Made by a program: the position numbers and the translations under genes. A model generated the notes under the pieces. It worked only from the letters and a program-made list of their open reading frames with translations. It had not been told where the DNA came from and ran no database searches. Of a stretch of 64,000 bases of DNA, positions 16,255 through 26,152 are shown piece by piece. This DNA comes from Pseudobacter ginsenosidimutans. GTDB taxonomy: Bacteria > Bacteroidota > Bacteroidia > Chitinophagales > Chitinophagaceae. The stretch lies in the NCBI RefSeq assembly GCF_007970185.1, contig NZ_CP042431.1, positions 5,022,001 through 5,086,000 of the forward strand, in the 5' to 3' direction. The stretch's first letter is position 1; every line of letters starts with the position of its first letter.

Positions 16255-18039
16255 TTATTTTACCGGCTCGATGATCACAGATTTCAATTTGAACAATTCT
16301 TTCCCATTGAATGCCGGACGGATGCGGATCTCCGCTTGTCCTGCTTTTGCGCTCACAATGCCCGCCACCTGTTTGATGAATATTAAAGGCGCCGATTTTT
16401 CAAAGCTGCCGGTCTTCAGCGTTCTGAAATACATAGGCTCATTATTGAAATAACAAATGCCTTCCTGTTTCGCAGAAGCAGGCTCGCAGGCATATTCCAT
16501 GATCACCCTGTAATCTCCGGGAGCAGTAATGCGCAGGTTGAAACGGATCTCATCTGTACTGTCTTTGATATCAGTGATGCAGGTGGTATGCTTCCAGTCG
16601 CCGTAATAATGAGAGTAAGTAAGACTTTTGATCTGTCCATTTCCCTGGAGGGCAGCGTTTACTGCTTCAATATTATTCTGACTGAATTGAGGTGACACTG
16701 TTACCGGTACTTTCAGGTCATAGTCGGGTAATGATCCTTTGTATTCCATTACCACTACATGATCGGCGGAGCCAGGCAGATTGGATGGAAGTTGAATATT
16801 GATATCATTCCCGTGCGTTGTGAACTTCAATGCCTGCTTGCCTTTCAATAAATACACTTTGGAAACTACTACTCTTTTTTGCAGCGGCACCAGTAACTGG
16901 CGATCCGCAGGCATATGCAGCACATGCAAAAATTGTTTGCCGGCTCCGGAAGTGCTTACACCCCAGGGTTGGTCAGCTATGCGGCCAAAGCTGGTGCCGT
17001 AAATGGATGCACCGTTTTCTTTCAACCACTTGCCTGTTTCCCGGAGAAACCTGATGCTGTATTCTGGGATGCGGCCATTGCCGTCCGGCCCAACATTGAG
17101 CAGGAGGTTTCCACCACGGGACGCCACCTGCGCCAGCAGTTGAATGAGTGCTTCAGGTGTTTTAAAATTGAGGTCATGTTGAATATAGCCCCATGAATCG
17201 TTATGCGTATATAGGGATTCCCAGGCGCCACGCAGTGGCGTAGCCGGGATCTCCGAATCACCAAGATCCTTGTAATCGCCCAGGCCATGCCCTACACGGC
17301 TGCTGAACAAACAACCGGGCTGGAGTAACCGAAGTGAATCGATAAAGCTTTGCGTTTGTTCCTTCGTCATCCCTCCCGGCGTATCGAACCAGAGAATGCC
17401 GAGCGGACCATATTTCGTGAGCAACTCCTTGATCTGGGGAATGGCTTTCTGCTGATAATACAGCTGATAGTTCTTTTTCGATTCATCAAAATCCCAGCTG
17501 TTCTTTCCCCCGTTGGGCTCATGCCAGTCCTGGAACTGCGAGTAATAAAAACCAAATTGTATACCCCGTTTGCGAGTGGCTTCAGACAAGGGTTTCATAG
17601 GATCTTTGCCATAAGGTGTGGCGTCCACCATATCGAAGCTGGTCACCTTTGAATCGTACATGGAAAAACCTTCATGGTGTTTGGCGGTGATCACCATATA
17701 TTTCATGCCTGCATCGGCGGTCAGCTGCGCCCACTCATCCGCATTGAAAGCGATGGGATTGAAACCTGCCGCCACCTGTTCATATTCTTTCGCAGGGATC
17801 TTTCCCTGGCTCATGATCCATTCGCCACTGCCGTAATATTTCTTTCCCTTCCATTCACCACCAAGCTTTGAATACAATCCCCAGTGGATGAACATACCGA
17901 ATTTGGCATCTTTGAACCATTTGATATTCGGGTGTTCTTTTCCGTTGGAACGGTTATCCCACATTTCATCCATGGTTTGCGAAAGTGCGGAGGTATAACA
18001 GAATACAATAAGTACGGACGCTAACAGCAATCTTTTCAT
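16255..18039 (-). CDS. Secreted alpha-L-fucosidase, GH29 family
   Basis: Glycoside hydrolase of 594 aa that releases alpha-linked L-fucose from glycans. A signal peptide (MKRLLLASVLIVFCYTSALSQ) sends it to the periplasm or beyond. The catalytic barrel shows KFGMFIHWGLYS (about 46-57), ITAKHHEGFSMYDS (about 117-130), and LGILWFDTPGG with the expected nucleophile Asp at about 219. ASRGGNLLLNVGPDGNGRIP follows. The last 180 residues form beta-sandwich domains. It is a single gene with its own terminator. A TATCTTTA box ends 5 nt before the start codon. Confidence 0.95.
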   Translation of the reverse strand: MKRLLLASVLIVFCYTSALSQTMDEMWDNRSNGKEHPNIKWFKDAKFGMFIHWGLYSKLGGEWKGKKYYGSGEWIMSQGKIPAKEYEQVAAGFNPIAFNADEWAQLTADAGMKYMVITAKHHEGFSMYDSKVTSFDMVDATPYGKDPMKPLSEATRKRGIQFGFYYSQFQDWHEPNGGKNSWDFDESKKNYQLYYQQKAIPQIKELLTKYGPLGILWFDTPGGMTKEQTQSFIDSLRLLQPGCLFSSRVGHGLGDYKDLGDSEIPATPLRGAWESLYTHNDSWGYIQHDLNFKTPEALIQLLAQVASRGGNLLLNVGPDGNGRIPEYSIRFLRETGKWLKENGASIYGTSFGRIADQPWGVSTSGAGKQFLHVLHMPADRQLLVPLQKRVVVSKVYLLKGKQALKFTTHGNDINIQLPSNLPGSADHVVVMEYKGSLPDYDLKVPVTVSPQFSQNNIEAVNAALQGNGQIKSLTYSHYYGDWKHTTCITDIKDSTDEIRFNLRITAPGDYRVIMEYACEPASAKQEGICYFNNEPMYFRTLKTGSFEKSAPLIFIKQVAGIVSAKAGQAEIRIRPAFNGKELFKLKSVIIEPVK

Positions 18040-18044
18040 ACAGC

Positions 18045-18052
18045 TAAAGATA
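18045..18052 (-). promoter_or_regulatory. -7 box of the fucosidase gene
   Basis: On the minus strand TATCTTTA matches TAnnTTTG at five of six fixed positions and ends 5 nt before the ATG, implying a very short or absent leader. No clear -33 TTTG is present at the right distance. Confidence 0.4.
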
Positions 18053-18285
18053 CTTTGTTCAATCAGGCAAGAGAAGGAAAATACAGGCTGCGTGATTGCT
18101 CTTTTTTGGTGAATGATTCAATGATATTGGCTCGTTTGAATGCAGGCCGGAAACAAACTTCTATTCTGGTTAACTCAGGACAGTAATACCGGCTGCCAAT
18201 AAATTGAATAAAAAAACTATTTTTGGTTCTGTACTCAATAACCGAAAAGAGCAATTACCCAATTACCCCAGATTTCTGATCCGTA

Positions 18286-18894
18286 TTGACAATCCACTCC
18301 AAATATGATGATGCTGCATTGATGCACTTGTTCCGTGAAGGAGATAAAGATGCATTTGAACATATCTATAAGCATTTCAATAAACGTGTTTTCTTCTACG
18401 TCCGGCAATACCTTTCAAGTATAACAGAAGCGCAGGACATTACCAGTGAATGTTTCTTCAGGCTCTGGGAAAAAAAAGCTGAGTTTCCCAGCCTGGATGC
18501 TGTTGGCGCCTTCCTGCACGTTGCTGCACGCAATCTCTGCTTCAACTATCTCAAACATGCGAAAATGGCCAGGGAGAAGGAGGGCGAGCTCCTGAGTTTG
18601 CTCAATATGCCGGACGATAACGGGTTTAAATTAGAAGAACTGCGGATGCAGTTGCTGAACCTGATAGCAGCTGAGGTAGACAAGCTGCCCTCAAAAATGA
18701 AAAAGATTTTCCTGCTGAGTTACGAAGAAGGACTAAAGCCGGCACAGATCGCGGAACGGCTGGGGCTACAGGTTCAAACGGTAAAGAATCAGCGACTCAA
18801 TGCTGTGAAACTGATTAAAGCTGCGCTGGCAGACCATCCTTCATTACTTGCCCTGCTGCTGTTGCTCGAGTCCAAAAGCCCGGTTTTCGGTTGA
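18286..18894 (+). CDS. ECF-type sigma-70 factor, locus 3
   Basis: Sigma factor of 202 aa heading locus 3. Region 2 runs about residues 15-90 (FREGDKDAFEHIYKHFNKRV, ITSECFFRLWEKK, HVAARNLCFNYLKH). Region 4 runs about 125-185 (LPSKMKKIFLLSYEEGLKP and the HTH IAERLGLQVQTVKNQRLNA). The C-terminal tail is leucine-rich. The frame begins with TTG at 18286, and an in-frame TGA lies 9 nt upstream. An ATG at 18322 (MHLFREGD) would remove 12 residues that the family normally has. It precedes its FecR gene by 93 nt and is transcribed divergently from the fucosidase gene. Confidence 0.92.
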   Translation: MTIHSKYDDAALMHLFREGDKDAFEHIYKHFNKRVFFYVRQYLSSITEAQDITSECFFRLWEKKAEFPSLDAVGAFLHVAARNLCFNYLKHAKMAREKEGELLSLLNMPDDNGFKLEELRMQLLNLIAAEVDKLPSKMKKIFLLSYEEGLKPAQIAERLGLQVQTVKNQRLNAVKLIKAALADHPSLLALLLLLESKSPVFG

Positions 18895-18987
18895 TTAGAT
18901 GCCTGCCGGAATTATTTCAAAAAAAGGTTTCATTTTCCCTGGTACGTTTTACTACTTCGATTGTAGTATCCATCAAAGCCTCATTTT

Positions 18988-20172
18988 TTGGAGAACACCG
19001 ATCCCATCCTTCCGTTATTATACAAGCATCTGCAGGGCACACTGACAGATGACGAAACAGTTATCCTGGATGCCTGGCTGGCTGCAGAACCGCGCCATCA
19101 GGCATTTTTGGACAATCTGAATAATGATCAGTCATTACTGGAACAACTTTGGCTAAACCAACCCGCCAACTGGGCAATGGTAGAAGCTGCGATCACGGAA
19201 AACCTTCAAAGCCGTATTGCAGCTGCTCAACCTTCGGGCCGCGTAATACCGTTGAAGCGATATTGGTGGGTTGCCGCTTCTGTGCTGCTGTTCCTGAGCA
19301 TGGGTATTTATTGGTGGTTCCATGAAGGTGAGAATCAAAGGGATGCCATCGTATCCACCACTCCGGCTATCATTGAATCCGGTAAGAATGGGGCTGTGCT
19401 TACGCTTGCTGATGGAAAACAGGTTGTTCTCGACAGCCTTGGAAATGGGCTGGTGGCCCAACAACAGGGAGCACAGGCAATATTAAAGAACGGTCAACTG
19501 ATCTATGCGGCAGATCAGAAAATTACCGGAGCTATCGTTGCCTATAATACGATGAGTACGCCTAAAGGCAGGCAGTTCCAGCTCATACTGCCGGATGGTA
19601 CGCGGGCCTGGTTGAACGCAGGCAGTTCAATTCGTTATCCTACTCAATTCAGTGGAAGCGACCGTGTGGTGGATGTAACAGGAGAAGTATATTTTGAAGT
19701 GGCAAAAGACGCTTCGAAACCATTTTTTGCGAGTATCAATAATTTTACCCGCGTAGCAGTACTTGGAACCAGCTTCAACGTCAATGCTTATTCGAATGAA
19801 CCTGTAACCAGCATGACGCTGGTTGATGGAAAAATAAGCGTAATGGTGAATGACGGTAATGTAGTGCTGATGCCGGGCAAACAGGCACAGGTGTTTGACG
19901 GCAATGTCAAGATTGTTAGTGTGGATACCAGTCAGGTGCTTGCCTGGAAGAGCGGCTTGTTTAATTTGAACAATCAATCTTTTGTAGCCATCATGCGGCA
20001 AATAGAACGTTGGTACGATATTGAGGTGGTGTATGAGAACGGTGTACCCAATGTGCCAATGGTAGGAGAGATCTCCAGGGATGTGAGCTTACAGGGATTG
20101 CTTAAGAACCTGGAACGAATGGGCATGAAGTACAGGCTGGAAGGGAGAAAGCTCATTGTGTCAGGTAATTGA
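18988..20172 (+). CDS. FecR-family anti-sigma factor, locus 3
   Basis: Anti-sigma factor of 394 aa with a cytoplasmic N-terminus, one membrane helix (about 92-110, WWVAASVLLFLSMGIYWWF) and a periplasmic FecR domain. That domain shows STPKGRQFQLILPDGTRAWL and LGTSFNVNAYS. The C-terminal domain is of the DUF4974 type (NLNNQSFVAIMRQIERWYDI). The only start that keeps the N-terminal domain is TTG at 18988; the first ATG is at codon 64. It is expected to bind the sigma factor encoded upstream and to receive the signal from the STN domain of the next gene product. Confidence 0.92.
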   Translation: MENTDPILPLLYKHLQGTLTDDETVILDAWLAAEPRHQAFLDNLNNDQSLLEQLWLNQPANWAMVEAAITENLQSRIAAAQPSGRVIPLKRYWWVAASVLLFLSMGIYWWFHEGENQRDAIVSTTPAIIESGKNGAVLTLADGKQVVLDSLGNGLVAQQQGAQAILKNGQLIYAADQKITGAIVAYNTMSTPKGRQFQLILPDGTRAWLNAGSSIRYPTQFSGSDRVVDVTGEVYFEVAKDASKPFFASINNFTRVAVLGTSFNVNAYSNEPVTSMTLVDGKISVMVNDGNVVLMPGKQAQVFDGNVKIVSVDTSQVLAWKSGLFNLNNQSFVAIMRQIERWYDIEVVYENGVPNVPMVGEISRDVSLQGLLKNLERMGMKYRLEGRKLIVSGN

Positions 20173-20302
20173 AATTCTAATTAGAAACCTTTCTTATTCT
20201 CCATATTTTTTGAGGTAGCAAAAAAACTGCCCCGTATAATACCTTCCCTTATCCATCAGTACCAGGAATCATTGAACCTAACCTAAGCCTGGCGTTCAGC
20301 AT

Positions 20303-20334
20303 AAAAAAACCGTCACGGATCTGACCCGTAACGG
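20303..20334 (-). terminator. Hairpin with T-run antisense to the susC leader, locus 3
   Basis: CCGTCACGG (20310-20318) pairs with CCGTAACGG (20326-20334) with one mismatch around a 7-nt loop. It is preceded by seven A on the plus strand, which reads as seven T on the minus strand. The terminator therefore points against susC, 66 nt from its start, as in loci 1 and 2. Confidence 0.5.
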
Positions 20335-20400
20335 CGATTAGCTGGTTCGTCCAACATGGTCTGGCTGACCGAATATTGTAAAACCAAACTGAAGCAAGGT

Positions 20401-23400
20401 ATGCAAAAAACTGCTAATGGCCACCCGTCTGTCCAATGGGGACGGCGACGCCTGTCCAAAATTTTCCTGGTTATGAAACTGACAGCACTCTTTCTCACCA
20501 TTGCATTTGTACATGCATTTGCTGGTACGAAAGCACAACAGATCACGATCTCCGGTAAGGATTTTACCTATGTACAGGTATTTGCTGCCATCAAAAAGCA
20601 AACAGGCTATGTAGTAGCGGCAACACCTGATCTGTTTGCCGGGAACAGAAAAATTTCTTTGACGGTAAAGGATCTGCCGCTGAAAGAATTTCTCGATATC
20701 ATTTTGAAGGATCAGCCATTCATGTATGATATCGATGGCAAAACGATCTTCATCAGCCGAAAAAAAGTAAATGAGTCAGCTGGAACTACACAGCAGATTA
20801 CCAGTGCTGTTTTGCCGGATAACACTCCGGTGACAGGCGTCGTTTTTTCGGAAAAAAACACTCCGCTCAGTGGAGTAAGTGTTCTTGTGAAAAAAACGAA
20901 CCGGGGAACCATCACCGATAACCAGGGCGGGTTTACCATTCAGGCTGAAACGGGTGATATCCTTTCCTTCTCTTCGGTTGGTTATACCAGTCAGGAAGTG
21001 AAAGTGACAGGTGGCACTGTAATAGTGAAATTGAAACTGGCCGTTTCCATGCTGGATGAAACGCAGATCATCGCTTACGGCAAAACTACCAAGAGGCTGT
21101 CTACAGGAAATATCGGAACCATTAAAGGAGAAGATATAGAAAAGCAACCTGTCTTCACCGTTCTTGAAGCCATTGCAGGGCGGGTACCGGGAGTAATTAT
21201 TACTCCAATGCAAGGCAATTCTGCTGCGCCTGTAAAAGTGAATATCAGGGGCAGGAATACGATCAATCCCAATGTTATTTCTGATCCGCTCTATGTAGTA
21301 GACGGAGTTCCATTGAACAATCTTAATTCATCGCCCTGGATGAGCGGCGTATCTTATCAAACCGGCGCTGTTCAGGCAGGAAGAACGATCCTCAATGGTG
21401 AGAATCCTCTATTGAGTATAAATCCAAAAGACATCGAAAGCATCGATATATTGAAAGATGCAGATGCTACGGCCATCTATGGTTCCAGGGGTGCCAACGG
21501 CGTTATTCTTATTACAACTAAAAGAGGGAAACCTGGCCCCACCAGCTTCAGTCTTCAGGTAGCCAATGGATTCAAATCAGTGATGAAGTATCCCAAATTG
21601 ATGAACACCGAGCAATACCTGGCAGTGAGAAGAGAAGCATTTCTGAACGATGGCATTACTCCAAACAGGTTCAATGCTCCGGATCTTACCATTTGGGATC
21701 AGCAAAAATATACTGACTGGCAGAGAAGCTTTGGATCAAGCGGAAATGAGCTGAATGTAAATGCAGGATTGTCCGGCGGAATGGGCCAGACCGTTTACCG
21801 TATTTCTGCCAATCATACTTCAACTACTGAGCTATTCAATAATGGTGGTGGGAACAAAAGAAGCTCACTGAGTCTGAGCCTTGGTCATGCAAGCATCAAT
21901 CAAAAGTTCAAGCTGGATTTCAACACCTCCATGGCGCTTTCTGATCTATTGGTTTACTCAACTTCCGGTTTGAACAGTTTGCCGCCCAATGCTCCTGATC
22001 TTTTTGATGCAAAAGGAAAATTGAATTTCGAACCCTACAGGGGAGAGAATTCCAGCCTGTACGAACTGGGTGTATTGAAAAGATCAAGCAGCAGCAAATC
22101 GTTCTACCTGCAAAGCACACTGATGCTTCAGTACGAAATACTAAAGGGCTTACAGGTGAGTGTGAATGCAGGCTTCAACACCGATCAGAATGAAAACAAT
22201 ACCCTGACTCCTTCGGCATCACTGGATCTTTATTATCCCAGCCAAACGTCTCTTGCATATTTTGGCAGCTCCAACAGAAGGTCTTTCAATATCGATCCCC
22301 AGATAATGTATCGAACGATGATTGGACGGGGAAGATTGACGGCACAATTGATTGCCAGTATGCAGGAGTCTGAATCCAGGGGATTGACTACCGAGGCCAG
22401 AGATTTTCCCAATGACAACCTGATAAAAAGTCAAAACAACGCAAGAACACGGTTTACCGGTGAAGGTTATGCGCAACACCGTTATCTGTCTGCGGCAGGT
22501 ATTATCAAATATTCATGGGACGATAAATATGTGATCAGTCTGAATGCAAGAAGAGATGGTTCTTCCAGGTTCGGACCCGGAAAACGGTTTGGGGATTTTG
22601 GTTCTATCGGATTGGCGTGGATCATGTCCGATGAGAACTGGGTAAGGTCTGTTATGCCGGAATGGATGAGTTTTGTGAAACTGAGAGGGAGTGTTGGAAC
22701 AACTGGCAGCGACAATATCGGTGATTATGAATTTCTCTCAAGATGGGGAAATACGCTTTCGCTTACCAATGACCGTATCCAATTCGGTTATATGGGTCTC
22801 AATTCCTTTTCCATCCTCCGCGCATTGTACCAGGATTTTCAATGGGAGTCCACAAGGAAGTCTGAGCTGGCAGCCCAGTTTGGCTTTCTGCAGAACAAGC
22901 TGAACCTGGAGATCTCGTACTATTCGAATTTGAGCAGCAACCAGCTTACACAGGTTCCAATGCCGGTATATACGGGATTCCAGAATGTTACTGCCAACTG
23001 GCCCGCCAAAGTGCGTAATTCAGGTATCGAGGCTGCTTTGAACTGGAATGCGATCACTACAAAAGATTGGGGACTTACCTTCAATTTCAATATCGGAAGG
23101 AACAGGAATAAACTGGTGGATTTTCCTGGTATGGATGATACCCGTTACAAATCTGAATATAAGATCGGAGATCCACTTACTGTTAGGTACATGCTGCACT
23201 ATACCGGCATAGATCCTCTGACTGGAGAGTATTCCTTTGAAGATCATAACAAGAATGGAGTGATCGATAATTCAGGTGGAGTGGTGCCTGCTGCCGGCCG
23301 GCCTGACGACAGATATGTAAAACTGGATCTCGCTCCCAAATATAGCGGTGGCTTTGGTTTTAATCTTACCTGGCGCCAACTGGCTGTAAGTTCTCAATTC

Positions 23401-23802
23401 ACCTTCATCAATAAATTGTCCCCAGACCCTTATTTACAGTTGAGAGCAGGGGATATGGACAATAGCATGATGCCGGCGGATATCCTGGAGAATCACTGGA
23501 AAAAACCTGGTGATATAGTGAAGTATGCAAAATTCACTACTGTCACCGGTACAAGTATCACCAATGCAGATGCCTACTATACCAATGGTTCTTATGTAAG
23601 AATGAGTACACTGTCCATCAGATACCAGGCTCCTGAAAAATGGGTCAGGAAAGTTCACATGAAGAACGCCAGTATTGGTATCAGCTCAAACAATCTTTTT
23701 ACGATCACTTCCTATAAGGGCTTTGATCCGGACATCTCTACATTGAATGGGTTGAGCCCGATACCCAGAATTATCGCTACCAATTTAATCTTCAACTTCT
23801 AA
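20401..23802 (+). CDS. SusC/RagA-family TonB-dependent transporter with STN domain, locus 3
   Basis: Outer-membrane transporter of 1133 aa from the ATG at 20401. This start, MQKTANGHPS, matches the locus 2 protein (MQKTAVFGRP); the frame extends 15 codons further to 20356. After the signal peptide come an STN domain (ISGKDFTYVQVFAAIKKQTG to DGKTIFISRKK), a carboxypeptidase-regulatory-like domain (TGVVFSEKNTPLSGVSVLVK), and a plug with the signature AIYGSRGANGVILITTKRG. The barrel ends in LIFNF. It is clearly diverged from the SusC proteins of loci 1 and 2 and about 110-140 residues shorter, so it may take another ligand. Confidence 0.95.
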   Translation: MQKTANGHPSVQWGRRRLSKIFLVMKLTALFLTIAFVHAFAGTKAQQITISGKDFTYVQVFAAIKKQTGYVVAATPDLFAGNRKISLTVKDLPLKEFLDIILKDQPFMYDIDGKTIFISRKKVNESAGTTQQITSAVLPDNTPVTGVVFSEKNTPLSGVSVLVKKTNRGTITDNQGGFTIQAETGDILSFSSVGYTSQEVKVTGGTVIVKLKLAVSMLDETQIIAYGKTTKRLSTGNIGTIKGEDIEKQPVFTVLEAIAGRVPGVIITPMQGNSAAPVKVNIRGRNTINPNVISDPLYVVDGVPLNNLNSSPWMSGVSYQTGAVQAGRTILNGENPLLSINPKDIESIDILKDADATAIYGSRGANGVILITTKRGKPGPTSFSLQVANGFKSVMKYPKLMNTEQYLAVRREAFLNDGITPNRFNAPDLTIWDQQKYTDWQRSFGSSGNELNVNAGLSGGMGQTVYRISANHTSTTELFNNGGGNKRSSLSLSLGHASINQKFKLDFNTSMALSDLLVYSTSGLNSLPPNAPDLFDAKGKLNFEPYRGENSSLYELGVLKRSSSSKSFYLQSTLMLQYEILKGLQVSVNAGFNTDQNENNTLTPSASLDLYYPSQTSLAYFGSSNRRSFNIDPQIMYRTMIGRGRLTAQLIASMQESESRGLTTEARDFPNDNLIKSQNNARTRFTGEGYAQHRYLSAAGIIKYSWDDKYVISLNARRDGSSRFGPGKRFGDFGSIGLAWIMSDENWVRSVMPEWMSFVKLRGSVGTTGSDNIGDYEFLSRWGNTLSLTNDRIQFGYMGLNSFSILRALYQDFQWESTRKSELAAQFGFLQNKLNLEISYYSNLSSNQLTQVPMPVYTGFQNVTANWPAKVRNSGIEAALNWNAITTKDWGLTFNFNIGRNRNKLVDFPGMDDTRYKSEYKIGDPLTVRYMLHYTGIDPLTGEYSFEDHNKNGVIDNSGGVVPAAGRPDDRYVKLDLAPKYSGGFGFNLTWRQLAVSSQFTFINKLSPDPYLQLRAGDMDNSMMPADILENHWKKPGDIVKYAKFTTVTGTSITNADAYYTNGSYVRMSTLSIRYQAPEKWVRKVHMKNASIGISSNNLFTITSYKGFDPDISTLNGLSPIPRIIATNLIFNF

Positions 23803-23812
23803 AACGATTTTT

Positions 23813-25270
23813 ATGAAAAAATATAAATTGTTTAGCCTGGTGATATGGGTATGCAGCAGTGTTGTTTTGTTTTCCGGCTGTAAAAAATATCTCGATATAG
23901 CGCCACCCATAACCACTATCACCACTTCTGAAATTTTCGAGAACGATGATCAGGCAGAATGGGCTATCGCAGGAATGTATTCAAAGATGGTCAATGGTAC
24001 AGACGGCAGACCGAATAATGCAGCCAATAATTCTTTCGCTGCAGGCGCCAGTACGATTGCCGCTGGCTTCTCTGCAGATGATATTGTGAGAAGTTTTGGA
24101 AATGACGATCTCTTTCGCAACAGGTTGCTGATGGCCGGTAATACATTTACCCAGAATATCTGGCTTTCCGCCTATAAACTGATCTACGATGCCAATGGCG
24201 TTATTGAAGGCATCCAGGCTTCTTCCTCTGAAGAGTTCAGCAAAACTGCCAGAGACCAGTTCACGGGAGAAGCACTCGCTTTACGCGCTTTTGCTTATTT
24301 CTATCTCGTTAATTTTTTTGGAGATGTTCCATTGCCGCTGAGTACTGATTTCAATAAAACAGCCAGCCTTTCAAGAGCTCCTGTTACCAAAGTATACGAT
24401 CAGATCAAAACAGATCTTGTGAAGGCGAGATCCCTTCTGACAGATAATTTCAAAATAGGAAAAGAAGAAAAGATCAGGGTCACCAAATGGTTTGCAGAAG
24501 CGCTGTTAGCCAGGGTGTACCTGTATACAGGAGAATACCAGCAGGCCATCACCAGTGCATCTGCCGTGATTGCCATGTCTGACCTCTTCTCCATTGAACC
24601 TGATCTTAATAAGGTTTTTCAGAAGAACAGCACCGAAGCCATCTTACAACTTAAACAAACTAACGAGAATTCTTCGCTGAAAAATGCTACGCCGGAAGGT
24701 TTTCTTCTATACCATTTTCCCAATGGCTCAGGCACTCCACCCAGCTTTTATTTATCAGAACCCCTGTTGAATGCATTTGAAGCAAACGACAAAAGAAAAA
24801 CCAGCTGGACCAAACAGGATGGCGCATATGTAAGTGTTGAGAAGTACAAAACAGGACAGTGGAATGGCGTATTCAATGCAGTACAAACCGAATACTATAC
24901 AGTAATGCGACTGGCAGAACTTTACCTGATCAGGGCAGAAGCACAGCTGTTATTTTCCGATGCCAATAAAGACCTGGCCATTGCCGATCTGAATGAGCTC
25001 AGGCAAAGAGCCGATGTAGATAACCTGCCGCTAACACTCAGTGCCGGGGAAGTAAAAGAAGCCATTGCACATGAGCGGCAGGTAGAACTGTTTGCAGAAT
25101 GGGGACACAGATGGTTCGATCTGAAAAGGACCGGAAAAGCTGCAGCCGTTTTGTCGCAGATCTCCTATAAAACGCCCTGGTACGGTAATTACCAGTTATT
25201 GTATCCCATCCCATTGAATGAGATCAAATACAATAATAACCTGGTGCAAAACCCTGAATACACACAGTAA
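23813..25270 (+). CDS. SusD/RagB-family outer-membrane lipoprotein, locus 3
   Basis: Ligand-capturing lipoprotein of 485 aa, encoded 10 nt after its susC partner. The lipobox VLFSGC is followed by KKYLDIAPP, a classic mature SusD start. Typical segments are FTGEALALRAFAYFYLVNFF followed by GDVPLP, AEALLARVYLYTGEYQQAI, RLAELYLIRAEAQLLF, ERQVELFAEWGHRWFDLKRT, and a C-terminal YPIPLNEIKYNN. It is shorter than and distinct from the SusD proteins of loci 1 and 2. The substrate is not deducible. Confidence 0.95.
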   Translation: MKKYKLFSLVIWVCSSVVLFSGCKKYLDIAPPITTITTSEIFENDDQAEWAIAGMYSKMVNGTDGRPNNAANNSFAAGASTIAAGFSADDIVRSFGNDDLFRNRLLMAGNTFTQNIWLSAYKLIYDANGVIEGIQASSSEEFSKTARDQFTGEALALRAFAYFYLVNFFGDVPLPLSTDFNKTASLSRAPVTKVYDQIKTDLVKARSLLTDNFKIGKEEKIRVTKWFAEALLARVYLYTGEYQQAITSASAVIAMSDLFSIEPDLNKVFQKNSTEAILQLKQTNENSSLKNATPEGFLLYHFPNGSGTPPSFYLSEPLLNAFEANDKRKTSWTKQDGAYVSVEKYKTGQWNGVFNAVQTEYYTVMRLAELYLIRAEAQLLFSDANKDLAIADLNELRQRADVDNLPLTLSAGEVKEAIAHERQVELFAEWGHRWFDLKRTGKAAAVLSQISYKTPWYGNYQLLYPIPLNEIKYNNNLVQNPEYTQ

Positions 25271-25324
25271 CCACTTACTGAAAAGATCAGAAAAACATTT
25301 ACCGACATTATTTAAAGGAAATCT

Positions 25325-26116
25325 ATGATCCGCATATATTCCCAACGGAACTTTTCCCGCTTTATCCGGGAAAGATCGATTGTTCTTATTGCTCTCATTC
25401 TTGTAACTGTATTTGCTTCCTGCAAAAAAATAAACTTTGAAGGAAGTCCGGGCACACTGGCTGTATTCAATGCACTGGATGATCAGATCAACCTGTACAC
25501 GAATTTTTCGGGCAGCCACCCATTCAATTACAGTACTGCAAGCCTGATCAGGAACAAGGAATTTCAGCCAAACAATTACCGCTATAAAATTGACAGGGCT
25601 CCACTACCACTGGCTTTGTTCGCATCCACAGATACATTGCCCAAGGATGAGCCTGTATTAAAACTGGATCTTGATCTGAAAGCAGGTGATACTTATTCTC
25701 TCTTTGTATATGGCCAAAAAGATGCTGCAAAACATCTGTTGCTGAAAGACCTGATACCTGGCGTGAAAGAAAAGGACAGCCTTGTATGGGTGAGGTTCAT
25801 CAACCTGAGCGGGTTCCCAAATATCAGTTTCAATATTGCGGGTAACGATCCGGGGGCTCTGGTAAGTGATCTGGCATATGAACAAAACAGCGGATTCCTT
25901 CAGCTTCCTGCCGACCATACCGTATTCAATTATGTTTTTGAAGTCAGGGATAAGAGTACCGGTTCTTTGCTCTTTTCATTGACAACTGAACGGATCAATG
26001 ATTACACCAATCTTTACAATGGATGGTTCAACCGGCCCAACACACTTGTTTTTGCCGGTATACCGGGAGCTTCAGGAACCAATGCTCCAAAGCTTTTCAT
26101 GATGGCTAACCGATAA
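25325..26116 (+). CDS. DUF4397-like lipoprotein, locus 3
   Basis: 263-residue lipoprotein (hydrophobic leader with lipobox VFASC) placed where loci 1 and 2 carry the Mx1-like lipoprotein. The body looks like tandem beta-sandwich domains of the DUF4397 kind. GTLAVFNALDDQINLYTNF opens the first, and VWVRFINLSGFPNISFNIAG opens the second. GDTYSLFVYGQKDAAKHLLL and LVFAGIPGASGTNAPKLFM resemble the strand and closing segments of that family. It lies 54 nt after susD and 36 nt before the GldA-like gene, in the same operon. It is probably a surface or periplasmic accessory of SusCD. The domain assignment is from pattern only. Confidence 0.65.
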   Translation: MIRIYSQRNFSRFIRERSIVLIALILVTVFASCKKINFEGSPGTLAVFNALDDQINLYTNFSGSHPFNYSTASLIRNKEFQPNNYRYKIDRAPLPLALFASTDTLPKDEPVLKLDLDLKAGDTYSLFVYGQKDAAKHLLLKDLIPGVKEKDSLVWVRFINLSGFPNISFNIAGNDPGALVSDLAYEQNSGFLQLPADHTVFNYVFEVRDKSTGSLLFSLTTERINDYTNLYNGWFNRPNTLVFAGIPGASGTNAPKLFMMANR

Positions 26117-26152
26117 CGCTATTACCTGTAAATTAATTTAACCTACATATTG

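Noticed and set aside
18063-18254. 63-codon frame on the minus strand between the fucosidase and sigma genes
   Set aside because: No family features, an odd composition, and it overlaps the divergent promoter region.
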